Positions 51,705 through 59,515 are shown, counted from the stretch's first letter. The stretch: 64,000 bases of DNA from Serratia proteamaculans_D (GCF_049959315.1 NZ_CP188201.1); one strand, 5' to 3'. The notes: generated by a model not told the origin, from the letters alone. Program-made: numbers and translations.

Positions 51705-51723
51705 TTAACTATCTGGGAACTAT

Positions 51724-52542
51724 ATGGATATTAAGGTGGATAGATTGAAAAAAGATTTATTGATAGAATGGGGCAAGTGTTTTTATTCTCGTTTGAATGT
51801 TAGTCAAAAACTGCATTTAAATTATATTTTATTATTTATCTATACATACTTAATATTTCTTGTATTGAGTTATGGTCAAATATTTAAGTCTACATTCTTA
51901 TTGGCTATTGTATTTTGGTGTGTTGCATTGGCATATGATGCTATTCTTCTATATAAGAAAGTATATGAAAACATTATAGGGAAAGCACTGTTAACTATAA
52001 TATTGGTTGTCGGGACTAATTTTTCTATATCTATTGCGGGGATCATATTAAATGATGTTAGTGGAGTCGAACCATCTAATTTTCCGCATGCATTAATTAT
52101 TGTTTCTATTTTAACCATCCCATTCATTACAGCTTTAATTGCTTTGCTTTTATATTACATCTTGGCCTTAATTGTTTTCCCTTTTATACTTCTATATTTT
52201 TTATTATTGGATGCTAAAGTAAATGACTTTTTATTCCCCTTCACGAATGAAAAAGATGATGTTTATTTAAAAAAATCCACAATACTAATCAAGATTTTTA
52301 GTTTTGGCATTTTTTTTGTTTTCATTTATGGAGTATCACAAAATACTATGTCATGGTATGAAAAGAATTTATCAAAATTTGCTGAGAACCTTATATATAC
52401 ATTTGAGATGTATTCGAAAAGCCCATGCGATCTTGATAGTGGTACTAAATCATTGTTTATAAATGATAATAGAATTATTTTTGCAAAAAAAGTTGGTGAT
52501 GAAGTTATTTTTAAAGTTGAGGAATGCAATTATAAAAAATAG
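51724..52542 (+). CDS. Multi-pass membrane protein, unknown family, partner of the STAND nuclease
   Basis: Protein of 272 residues with about six or seven hydrophobic helices (near 30-50, 56-75, 86-108, 122-160 as one or two, and 188-206). A C-terminal soluble tail of about 65 residues follows, with one CDLDSG and one EECNYK cysteine. The N-terminus is charged. It begins 19 bases after the nuclease gene with GGGAAC upstream, and a strong terminator follows, so the two form one operon. I do not recognise the family. It could be a membrane effector, a regulator or an immunity component of the system; none of these is demonstrated. Confidence 0.72.
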   Translation: MDIKVDRLKKDLLIEWGKCFYSRLNVSQKLHLNYILLFIYTYLIFLVLSYGQIFKSTFLLAIVFWCVALAYDAILLYKKVYENIIGKALLTIILVVGTNFSISIAGIILNDVSGVEPSNFPHALIIVSILTIPFITALIALLLYYILALIVFPFILLYFLLLDAKVNDFLFPFTNEKDDVYLKKSTILIKIFSFGIFFVFIYGVSQNTMSWYEKNLSKFAENLIYTFEMYSKSPCDLDSGTKSLFINDNRIIFAKKVGDEVIFKVEECNYKK

Positions 52543-52561
52543 TATATATAACATTTAATAT

Positions 52562-52590
52562 AATGTTGGGGAGATGACTCTCCCAACATT
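52562..52590 (+). terminator. Terminator of the island operon
   Basis: AATGTTGGGGAG and CTCTCCCAACATT form a long stem with a four-base loop, 20 bases after the membrane-protein stop. Confidence 0.78.
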
Positions 52591-52732
52591 ATCTCTGAGT
52601 TATGTAAAGTGTTCCTCAATAATGGAAATTTTTGTATTAATTTCAGCTTCCAGTGTAAGCATCCCTGTAATCCGAACCATTCACTTTTAGAGATCTTCCG
52701 ACATACTGATTATGTCCCCGGAGGAGATCGCT

Positions 52733-52999
52733 ATGCGTAAGATCCGATTCACCGAACACCAGATCATCGCCGTATTGAAGTCCGTCGAAGCCGGACGTAC
52801 CGTCAAGGATGTGTGCCGTGAAGCCGCTATTTCGGAAGCCAGCTATTACAACTGGAAGGCAAAGTATGGCGGGATGGAAGCGGCCGATATTAAAAAAATC
52901 AAAGATCTGGAAGACGAGAACCGGAGGCTCAAACAGATGTTTGCTGACCTCAGCCTTGAGTGCCGGGCACTTAAAGACGTCATCGAAAAAAAGCTTTAA
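52733..52999 (+). CDS. IS3-family transposase OrfA
   Basis: Protein of 88 residues with a helix-turn-helix (FTEHQIIAVLKSVEAGRTV, then CREAAISEASYYNWKAKYGG) and a leucine-zipper-like C-terminus (LEDENRRLKQMFADLSLE). It binds the element ends. The ATG at 52733 has GGAGGAG upstream. A slippery A AAA AAG at 52987-52993 lies just before the stop; a -1 shift there reads directly into the orfB frame to give the OrfAB transposase. Confidence 0.93.
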   Translation: MRKIRFTEHQIIAVLKSVEAGRTVKDVCREAAISEASYYNWKAKYGGMEAADIKKIKDLEDENRRLKQMFADLSLECRALKDVIEKKL

Positions 53000-53049
53000 A
53001 ACCAGCGATAAAGCGTGAACTCGCCAGCTATCTGACAGCGCAATTTGCC

Positions 53050-53844
53050 ATGAGTTTACGTCAGTCCTGCAGGACGTTATCGCTGAGCAGGACGGTCTAT
53101 TTTTATCAGCCCGATACCCGGCGTGATGAACCGGTGATCCATGCGCTGACTGAACTGGCAGAACGCTATCCGCGCTACGGTTTTAAGAAGTTGTTCCAGC
53201 TGCTGCGCAGGCAGGGCAATACCTGGAACCACAAACGCATTCACCGGATTTACTGCCTGCTGAAACTGAATTTTCGTCGTAAGGGAAAACAGCGGCTGCC
53301 GGTACGCAACCCGTCGCCACTGGTGACGCCTGAGGCACTTAAGCAGAGCTGGTCGATAGACTTTATGCATGATGCGCTGGTCTGTGGTAGACGCTTCCGG
53401 ACCTTCAATGTGGTGGATGATTTTAACCGGGAAGTACTGGCGATAGAAATCGACCTGAATATCCCGGCTCAACGTGTTGTCCGGGTACTGGAGCGGATCG
53501 TGGCAAACCGTGGCTACCCGCTGAAAATGCGGATGGACAACGGACCAGAACTGGTCTCACTGACGCTGGCACAGTGGGCTGAAGAACATGGTGTGTTGCT
53601 GGAATTTATCAAGCCTGGCAAGCCGACACAGAATGCCTGCATCGAACGGTTTAACCGGACGTACCGGACAGAAATCCTGGATTTTTACCTGTTCAGAACA
53701 CTGAATGAGGCCCGGGAAATCACAGAGCGCTGGCTGACGGAATATAACAGCGAACGTCCTCACGAATCGCTGAACAACCTGACGCCGGAAGAGTACCGGC
53801 TGATAGCTGAAAACACGGAAGTCTCAAAAAGTGCGTGGAACTAA
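53050..53844 (+). CDS. IS3-family transposase OrfB (DDE integrase core)
   Basis: Protein of 264 residues from its own ATG; the frame continues upstream to the slippery site. The rve-type catalytic triad is visible: Asp in SWSIDFMHDAL near residue 100, Asp in MRMDNGPEL near 160 and Glu in NACIERFNRTYR near 197. The C-terminus WLTEYNSERPHESLNNLTPEEY is characteristic. All key residues are intact, so the element may still be active as OrfAB. Confidence 0.94.
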   Translation: MSLRQSCRTLSLSRTVYFYQPDTRRDEPVIHALTELAERYPRYGFKKLFQLLRRQGNTWNHKRIHRIYCLLKLNFRRKGKQRLPVRNPSPLVTPEALKQSWSIDFMHDALVCGRRFRTFNVVDDFNREVLAIEIDLNIPAQRVVRVLERIVANRGYPLKMRMDNGPELVSLTLAQWAEEHGVLLEFIKPGKPTQNACIERFNRTYRTEILDFYLFRTLNEAREITERWLTEYNSERPHESLNNLTPEEYRLIAENTEVSKSAWN

Positions 53845-53892
53845 AACGGGTATGCTTACATACTCACCCTGAGAGAAGATAAAAGTTTTTTG

Positions 53893-53908
53893 TACTCACG
53901 CCTGTACT
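53893..53908. repeat. Right subterminal repeat of the island
   Basis: TACTCACGCCTGTACT differs at one base from TACTCATGCCTGTACT at 46840-46855. Same-orientation repeats just inside both ends may be recombinase arm sites. Confidence 0.55.
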
Positions 53909-53956
53909 AATTTTTGACTGCGCTGCAACGAGAAAACTTGAGACATCCTGAAAAGA

Positions 53957-53982
53957 AAAATCCATGCAATTGCATGGATTTT
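53957..53982 (-). terminator. Terminator placed after ychF by the island
   Basis: AAAATCCATGCAATTGCATGGATTTT is a perfect 26-base palindrome; on the minus strand it is followed by TTCTTTT, about 60 bases after the ychF stop. Confidence 0.78.
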
Positions 53983-54040
53983 AAGTGTTTTTACTTCACT
54001 TGTGAGACATCGTGAGATGTTCTGAAACCGGTAAAACTAA

Positions 54041-54052
54041 TTAGACGTTAAA
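54041..54052. repeat. Right 12-bp direct repeat of the island (att-like)
   Basis: TTAGACGTTAAA, forming the last codons (Phe-Asn-Val-stop read on the minus strand) of ychF. Identical to 46768-46779. Confidence 0.8.
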
Positions 54053-55132
54053 CAAGAAGTTCATCACGTCGCCGTCTTTGACGATGTAGTCTTTACCTTC
54101 TGAACGCATTTTGCCGGCTTCTTTAGCGCCTTGCTCACCCTTGTAGGTGATGAAGTCGTCAAAAGCGATGGTTTGTGCGCGGATAAAGCCTTTCTCGAAG
54201 TCGGTGTGGATCTTGCCGGCGGCCTGCGGTGCGGTAGCGCCAACCGGGATGGTCCAGGCACGAACTTCTTTTACGCCAGCGGTGAAATAGGTCTGCAGGT
54301 TCAGCAATTCGTAACCAGCGCGGATCACGCGGTTCAGACCCGGTTCTTCCAGACCCAGCTCGGCCATAAACTCGGCGCGGTCTTCGTCTTCCAGCTCGGC
54401 GATGTCGGATTCAACTGCAGCGCACACGGCAACCACTACCGAGCCTTCGGCCGCAGCGATTTCGCGCACTTTGTCCAGGTATGGGTTGTTCTCATAGCCG
54501 TCTTCGTTGACGTTGGCGATGTACATGGTTGGCTTCAGCGTCAGGAAGCTCAGGTAGCGGATGGCTGCACGGTCTTCATCGGACAGATCCAGTGCACGCA
54601 GCATGCCGGCGTTTTCCAGTTGTGGCAGGCATTTTTCCAGCGCGGCCAGTTCGGCTTTTGCGTCTTTGTCGCCGCCTTTGGCTTTCTTCTGTACGCGGTG
54701 GATGGCGCGTTCGCAGGTGTCCAGGTCAGACAGTGCCAGCTCGGTGTTGATCACTTCGATGTCGTCAGCCGGGTCAACCTTGTTGTTCACGTGGATGATA
54801 TTGTCGTTCTCGAAGCAGCGCACCACGTGGCCGATAGCTTCGGTTTCACGGATGTTGGTCAGGAACTGGTTGCCCAGGCCTTCGCCTTTGGACGCGCCCT
54901 TCACCAGGCCGGCGATGTCGACGAATTCCATGGTGGTTGGCAGGATGCGTTGGGGTTTGACGATCTCGGCCAACTGGTCCAGACGCGAATCGGGCATCGG
55001 CACCACACCGGTATTAGGTTCAATGGTGCAGAACGGGAAGTTGGCTGCTTCGATACCCGCTTTGGTCAACGCGTTGAACAGGGTGGATTTGCCTACGTTA
55101 GGCAGGCCGACGATACCGCATTTGAATCCCAT
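54041..55132 (-). CDS. ychF: Redox-regulated OBG-type ATPase YchF
   Basis: P-loop protein of 363 residues, normal length. G1 is GLPNVGKSTLFNAL at residues 8-21. The usual NKxD base-specificity motif is replaced by NVNE (YIANVNEDG near 205), which explains the family's preference for ATP over GTP. A coiled-coil arm lies near 130-170, and a TGS domain (AWTIPVGATAPQAAGKIHTDFEKGFIRAQ, residues 293-321) ends the protein. It binds ribosomes and affects stress responses. The island has integrated at its 3' end without changing the encoded C-terminus. Confidence 0.96.
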   Translation of the reverse strand: MGFKCGIVGLPNVGKSTLFNALTKAGIEAANFPFCTIEPNTGVVPMPDSRLDQLAEIVKPQRILPTTMEFVDIAGLVKGASKGEGLGNQFLTNIRETEAIGHVVRCFENDNIIHVNNKVDPADDIEVINTELALSDLDTCERAIHRVQKKAKGGDKDAKAELAALEKCLPQLENAGMLRALDLSDEDRAAIRYLSFLTLKPTMYIANVNEDGYENNPYLDKVREIAAAEGSVVVAVCAAVESDIAELEDEDRAEFMAELGLEEPGLNRVIRAGYELLNLQTYFTAGVKEVRAWTIPVGATAPQAAGKIHTDFEKGFIRAQTIAFDDFITYKGEQGAKEAGKMRSEGKDYIVKDGDVMNFLFNV

Positions 55133-55463
55133 GTTGTTATCACCTTAAATATCTTAACTATCAGTCGGTTAGGTTTAACCCACTGCATAAAGGACGAAAT
55201 AATGGCGCCATTATACACGTAATGGCCGTTTTTCTCGATCTGGCTGTGTGCTGCGGGCAAATGCAGCCACAAAGCCGGTTTTTGATTGAGATTTGGATCA
55301 CATTTACACATACTGACACTTCTGATTAACCTACAGGAAACGCGCCGGATGCACTTCTTGCCCAGTCCACCCTGAGTTGCCCCCCTCCTGAGGTTTGCCG
55401 CGCCATGCGGCTGAGTTTCCCGTTCTGCGGGAAGGTTTTTTATCTGTCAGAAGTGAATAATCC
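55133..55463. other. Divergent region, ychF / SulP transporter
   Basis: About 330 bases with no gene. The left part holds the ychF promoter; the right part is a structured SulP leader described separately. Confidence 0.6.
55317..55455 (+). promoter_or_regulatory. Structured leader with terminator-like hairpin upstream of the SulP gene
   Basis: TTGAGA (55286-55291) and CATACT (55309-55314), 17 bases apart, suggest a start near 55321. The leader then has hairpins CCTC/GAGG (55384-55393), GCCGC/GCGGC (55397-55411) and TTCCCG/CGGGAA followed by GG and six T residues (55417-55441), which looks like an intrinsic terminator 22 bases before the ATG. CACTTCTGA (55317-55325) is exactly complementary to TCAGAAGTG (55447-55455) beside the start codon. 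The layout suggests attenuation or a riboswitch, but I recognise no known class. Confidence 0.5.
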
Positions 55464-56993
55464 ATGTTTAACCTGAACAATTTCAGGCTGTCGACCGTCA
55501 AGAACGAGGTGCTGGCGGGCTTTGTGGTGGCGGTCTCGATGATCCCCGAAGCGGTCGGTTTTTCTTTGGTCGCCGGGCTTTCTCCGATCGTCGGGCTACA
55601 CACGGCTTTTATTATCGGTCTGGTGACCGCCCTGTTTGGCGGCAAACCGGGCATGGTGTCGGGCGCGGCCGGTTCGATAGTGGTGGTGCTGATGAGCCTG
55701 GCGGCGCAACACGGCATGGCCTATGTATTATGGGCGACGATTTTCGCCGGGGTGATCCAAATCCTGATTGGTGTTTTCCGTTTGGGTAAATTTATTCGAC
55801 TGGTGCCGCTGCCGGCGATCCACGGCTTTGTGAATGGTTTGGCGATCGTCATTATGCTGGCGCAGCTGCATATGATTGCCGGGCAGGGGCTGCTGATGTA
55901 CGGGCTGGTGGCGCTGGCGATCCTGGTCGTGGTGCTGTTCCCGCGACTGACCCGGGTGATCCCGGCTTCGTTGGCGGCCCTGATTGTGGTTTCCGCGCTG
56001 GCGATTGGCTTTAACCTGCATACCTTGCGGGTCGGTGACCTGGCCGATATCTCCGGCGCCTTGCCGCATTTCAGCCTGCCAATGGCCCCGTTCAGCCTGG
56101 AAATGCTGAAAGTGGTGCTGCCGTATGCGCTAGTGATCGCCCTGGTGGGGTTGATTGAGTCGCTGCTAACCATGACGGTGCTTGACGAAATGGGCGGCAA
56201 GAAAGGCAACGGCAACCGTGAAAGCATCGCTCAGGGCGCGGGCAACGCCGTTTGCGGCCTGTTTGGCTGCTTTGCCGGCTGCGCGATGATTGGTCAGTCG
56301 ATTATCAACTTTACCTCGGGTGGACGCGGACGTATTTCCGGCATCGTTGGCGCGATATTGCTGATCCTGTTTGTGGTCAGCCTGTCAGGCTATATCGGCC
56401 TGCTGCCGGTGGCGGCGCTGGCCGGGGTGATGCTGGTGGTGTGTTACAACACCTTTGAGTGGAGTTCGCTGCGCCGCCTGCGTCGGATGCCGAAGGCCGA
56501 TGCGTTGGTGATGCTGCTGGTCACGCTGATCACTATCTTTACCGATTTGGCGATGGCGGTGATCAGCGGGGTGATTATCTCGGCTCTGGTGTTTGCCTGG
56601 CAGCAGGCGCGTATTCGTGTGCGTCAGCATCGGGTAGAGGGCGAGGTCGCAGTGTATCAACTGGACGGTCCGCTGTTCTTTGGTTCCACCGCGGCCTTTG
56701 CCGAACTGTTCGAGCCGAAAAACGATCCGCAAAACGTGGTGCTGGATTTTGCCGGTACCCGGGTAATGGATTCCAGTGGAGTAGAAGCGATTGATAAGCT
56801 GACGGCACGTTATCTGGCGGCGGGAAAAACCATTCGCTTGCGCCACCTGAGCGGCAACTGCGTACGTCTGTTAAAGCAGGCCGGCCCGTTTTGCAGCCAT
56901 GAACTGGACGATCCGCAATATTATGTGGCGGAAGAAGGCTATCAGACCGATGACACTAACGTCGGTGAGGAAACCTTCAAACTGCGAACCTAA
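55464..56993 (+). CDS. SulP-family anion transporter with STAS domain
   Basis: Membrane transporter of 509 residues with about twelve helices and a C-terminal STAS domain (residues ~400-490: VYQLDGPLFFGSTAAFAELF, VLDFAGTRVMDSSGVEAIDKL). MIPEAVGFSLVAGLSPIVGLHTA near residue 22 and NGLAIVIMLAQL are family motifs. SulP proteins carry sulfate, bicarbonate or dicarboxylates; the anion is not evident. E. coli has ychH-pth-ychF contiguous, so this gene is an addition between pth and ychF. Its orientation is opposite to both. Confidence 0.91.
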   Translation: MFNLNNFRLSTVKNEVLAGFVVAVSMIPEAVGFSLVAGLSPIVGLHTAFIIGLVTALFGGKPGMVSGAAGSIVVVLMSLAAQHGMAYVLWATIFAGVIQILIGVFRLGKFIRLVPLPAIHGFVNGLAIVIMLAQLHMIAGQGLLMYGLVALAILVVVLFPRLTRVIPASLAALIVVSALAIGFNLHTLRVGDLADISGALPHFSLPMAPFSLEMLKVVLPYALVIALVGLIESLLTMTVLDEMGGKKGNGNRESIAQGAGNAVCGLFGCFAGCAMIGQSIINFTSGGRGRISGIVGAILLILFVVSLSGYIGLLPVAALAGVMLVVCYNTFEWSSLRRLRRMPKADALVMLLVTLITIFTDLAMAVISGVIISALVFAWQQARIRVRQHRVEGEVAVYQLDGPLFFGSTAAFAELFEPKNDPQNVVLDFAGTRVMDSSGVEAIDKLTARYLAAGKTIRLRHLSGNCVRLLKQAGPFCSHELDDPQYYVAEEGYQTDDTNVGEETFKLRT

Positions 56994-57032
56994 GCGGGTC
57001 GGCAGCGGGCGTGATGCCCGCTGCAAGCGCTG

Positions 57033-57623
57033 TCAGGCCTGCGCCTTAAAGCTGTGCAGGCGACGAACGGTTTTTTCCAAACCGTCTGTCAGCAAGACCT
57101 CTGTACAACGCGCGGCTTCATCAATCGCTTCATCAATCATTTTTTGCTCGCTGGCCGGTGGCTTGCCGAGCACGAAACCCACCACCTTGTTTTTATCGCC
57201 CGGATGACCAATGCCAATGCGCAAGCGATAGAAGTTCGGGTTATTACCGAACTTGCTCTGAATATCCTTCAGCCCGTTGTGCCCACCGTTGCCGCCACCC
57301 AGTTTGATTTTTGCAACACCGGGCGGAATATCCAGCTCGTCGTGCGCGACCAGAATTTCGTCCGGCTCAATGCGATAGAAATTGGCCATCGCCAGTACGG
57401 CTTTGCCACTGAGGTTCATAAAGGTGGTGGGCACCAGCAGCCGCACGTCATTACCGGCCAAATTCAGTCGGGCGGTGTAGCCGTAGAATTTGCTCTCTTC
57501 CTTCAACTGCTGGTTATGGCGCTGGGCCAGTAAATCGACGTACCAGGCGCCGGCGTTGTGTCGCGTCTGGGCATACTCAGCGCCCGGATTCGCCAGGCCG
57601 ACTATCAATTTAATACTGCTCAC
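57033..57623 (-). CDS. pth: Peptidyl-tRNA hydrolase
   Basis: Enzyme of 196 residues. IVGLANPGAEYAQTRHNAGAWYV at residues 7-29 contains the catalytic His and the tRNA-contact Asn. Later FMNLSGKAV and VAHDELDIPPGVAKIKLGGGNGGHNGLKDI (residues 92-121) carry the family Asp and the conserved GGxxGHNG loop. It recycles peptidyl-tRNA released from stalled ribosomes and is essential. It is divergent from ychH, as in E. coli. Confidence 0.96.
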   Translation of the reverse strand: MSSIKLIVGLANPGAEYAQTRHNAGAWYVDLLAQRHNQQLKEESKFYGYTARLNLAGNDVRLLVPTTFMNLSGKAVLAMANFYRIEPDEILVAHDELDIPPGVAKIKLGGGNGGHNGLKDIQSKFGNNPNFYRLRIGIGHPGDKNKVVGFVLGKPPASEQKMIDEAIDEAARCTEVLLTDGLEKTVRRLHSFKAQA

Positions 57624-57822
57624 TGGGAGATTCGCTATGATCGGGATAATGGAAAGGGCATTAGTCTACCTGCCTGCGCGGCGAATGACAAAATCCTGAT
57701 GCCGTGCATGGCGTAGGTGGACTGAGATCATCAACGCGGTGAGTGATTCATTAGCGGAATCATTCAATTTGTTAACTAATTAGTTGCTTAAAGTAAAGTT
57801 TTGTCATGCTTTCTTTACCATT

Positions 57823-57866
57823 TGTGATCGCCTACGCAATCACCTTGTCGGGCCAGGGTCTATACT
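57823..57866 (+). promoter_or_regulatory. Candidate CRP-dependent ychH promoter
   Basis: TGTGATCGCCTACGCA at 57823-57838 has a perfect left CRP half-site and a weaker right one. TATACT at 57861-57866 is a good -10. The CRP centre would lie about 42 bases before the start. E. coli ychH is known to be CRP-activated, which supports this reading. Confidence 0.45.
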
Positions 57867-57936
57867 TAACTTATCAAAGTGGGTTAACCATTTACTGAGT
57901 TATCCCGGTTGGCTAATGGCACTATGGAGGTGGCAT

Positions 57937-58215
57937 ATGAAACGTAGAAACGTGCACAAAATGGGTAACTTTTTTATGGGGCTGGGGCTGGTAGTGATGG
58001 TCGTCGGCGTTGGATACAACATTCTTGCTGAAGTATCGCAGTTTAATTTACCGCAGTTTTTCGCCCATGGCGCCATCATGAGTATCTTCATCGGCGCGTT
58101 GCTATGGCTGGTCGGTGCACGTATCGGCGGGCGTGAGCAGGTGGCGGATCGTTACTGGTGGATAAAACACTTTGATAAACGGTGCCGAAACGATAATCAT
58201 CGCTCGTCACATTGA
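57937..58215 (+). CDS. ychH: Stress-induced small membrane protein YchH
   Basis: Protein of 92 residues with two hydrophobic helices (FFMGLGLVVMVVGVGYNIL and FFAHGAIMSIFIGALLWLVGA, residues ~12-30 and ~40-60) and a basic C-terminus ending DRYWWIKHFDKRCRNDNH. It matches E. coli YchH. The ATG at 57937 has GGAGG just upstream, so the longer open frame is not used. YchH is an inner-membrane protein linked to stress and catabolite control; its mechanism is unknown. Confidence 0.92.
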   Translation: MKRRNVHKMGNFFMGLGLVVMVVGVGYNILAEVSQFNLPQFFAHGAIMSIFIGALLWLVGARIGGREQVADRYWWIKHFDKRCRNDNHRSSH

Positions 58216-58298
58216 TTAAAAAATAAAAGGGAGCAGGCGTTACGGCAAAGGAGATCTGCCGCGTATTTAGGTCTAAGGTCATGTTTGACTACCCCTGG

Positions 58299-58333
58299 AA
58301 AACCCGTTGCTGCTGATGCACCAACGGGTTTTT
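58299..58333 (+). terminator. Terminator after ychH
   Basis: AAAACCCGTTG and CAACGGGTTTTT pair around a loop of about twelve bases; the distal arm runs into a T-rich tail. It can also serve convergent prs because the other strand ends in a T-run. Confidence 0.8.
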
Positions 58334-58399
58334 CTTTTTCTGCCAGCGGGCAATCAATCGATTCGGTACGGCAGGGCGCCGCACCGAAAGGAATTCTGA

Positions 58400-59347
58400 T
58401 TAATGCTCGAACATCGCAGAAATTGACTCTTCATTGCTGATACGACGGATGGCTTCAGCCAACATGCCGGACAGCGTCAGAGTACGCACGTTTTTCAGTG
58501 CCTTGATTTCTGCAGACAACGGAATGGTGTCGCAAACGATCACTTCATCAATCACCGAGTTCCTGATGTTTTCCACAGCATTACCGGAGAAGATCGGGTG
58601 GGTCGCGTAGGCAAATACGCGCTTGGCACCGCGTTCTTTCAAGGCTTCAGCTGCTTTACACAAGGTACCACCGGTGTCGATCATGTCGTCAACCAGCACG
58701 CAGTCACGGCCTGCCACGTCACCAATGATGTGCATCACCTGGGAAACGTTCGCACGTGGGCGGCGTTTATCGATGATAGCCATATCGGTATCGTTCAGCA
58801 GTTTGGCGATAGCGCGGGCGCGCACTACGCCGCCGATGTCCGGGGAAACCACGATTGGGTTCTCCAGATTCTGTTGCAGCATGTCTTCGAGCAGGATCGG
58901 GCTACCGAACACGTTATCTACAGGAACATCGAAGAAGCCCTGGATCTGTTCAGCGTGCAGATCTACCGTCAAGACGCGGTCAACCCCAACGCTGGAGAGG
59001 AAGTCGGCGACAACTTTGGCGGTGATTGGCACACGAGCAGAACGCACGCGGCGATCCTGACGGGCATAGCCGAAATAAGGGATAACAGCAGTAATACGAC
59101 CTGCGGAGGCGCGACGCAGAGCATCTACCATAACAACCAGTTCCATCAGGTTATCGTTGGTAGGGGCACAGGTGGACTGGATGATGAAAATATCACCGCC
59201 GCGTACATTTTCGTTGATTTGCACGCTCACTTCGCCGTCGCTAAAACGACCTACTGCGGCGTCACCAAGGCTGGTGTACAAACGGTTGGCAATACGTTGT
59301 GCTAGTTCCGGGGTGGCGTTACCAGCAAAAAGCTTCATATCAGGCAC
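58400..59347 (-). CDS. prs: Ribose-phosphate diphosphokinase (PRPP synthetase)
   Basis: Enzyme of 315 residues making PRPP from ribose 5-phosphate and ATP for nucleotide, His, Trp and NAD synthesis. Visible motifs are PDMKLFAGNATPELAQRIA at the start, RVRSARVPITAKVVA in the flexible loop and the PRPP motif VLVDDMIDTGGT near residue 216. The start is GTG at 59347, preceded by GAGGTT; the ATG six codons upstream gives an extension not found in the family. It lies downstream of ispE on the same strand. Confidence 0.96.
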   Translation of the reverse strand: MPDMKLFAGNATPELAQRIANRLYTSLGDAAVGRFSDGEVSVQINENVRGGDIFIIQSTCAPTNDNLMELVVMVDALRRASAGRITAVIPYFGYARQDRRVRSARVPITAKVVADFLSSVGVDRVLTVDLHAEQIQGFFDVPVDNVFGSPILLEDMLQQNLENPIVVSPDIGGVVRARAIAKLLNDTDMAIIDKRRPRANVSQVMHIIGDVAGRDCVLVDDMIDTGGTLCKAAEALKERGAKRVFAYATHPIFSGNAVENIRNSVIDEVIVCDTIPLSAEIKALKNVRTLTLSGMLAEAIRRISNEESISAMFEH

Positions 59348-59515
59348 GAGAAGAACCTCAGGCATGCGTCCAGAGAAGATATTGTCATTCGGCCTCGCTA
59401 AGGGGCAGTTAGCGACGCCGGCGCAATATCATACGGGTGTGTAAAAAATTTGAAACCGCAGCGGCGCAGGGATGACAGGGCCAGGTGTGAGCGACTCTGC
59501 GCAGCGAAACGAGAA

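Larger units (their letters stand above)
52654..53860 (+). mobile_element. IS3-family insertion sequence (IS407-like group)
   Basis: An element of about 1.2 kb. The ends are inverted repeats: left TGTAAGCATCCCTGT and right, on the other strand, TGTAAGCATACCCGT, with two mismatches in fifteen. It contains orfA and orfB joined by a -1 frameshift. Flanking bases (left CCAG, right TACT) do not match, so no target duplication is visible. Confidence 0.88.
46768..54052. mobile_element. Integrated defence island at the 3' end of ychF
   Basis: A segment of about 7.3 kb bounded by 12-bp direct repeats copied from the ychF 3' end. It is clearly more AT-rich than both flanks. Contents are a STAND-nuclease gene, a membrane-protein gene, an IS3-type element and no integrase. 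A second pair of direct repeats lies inside both ends (46840-46855 and 53893-53908). The island brought its own terminator (53957-53982) for ychF and left the old one (46719-46742) on the far side. Confidence 0.78.
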
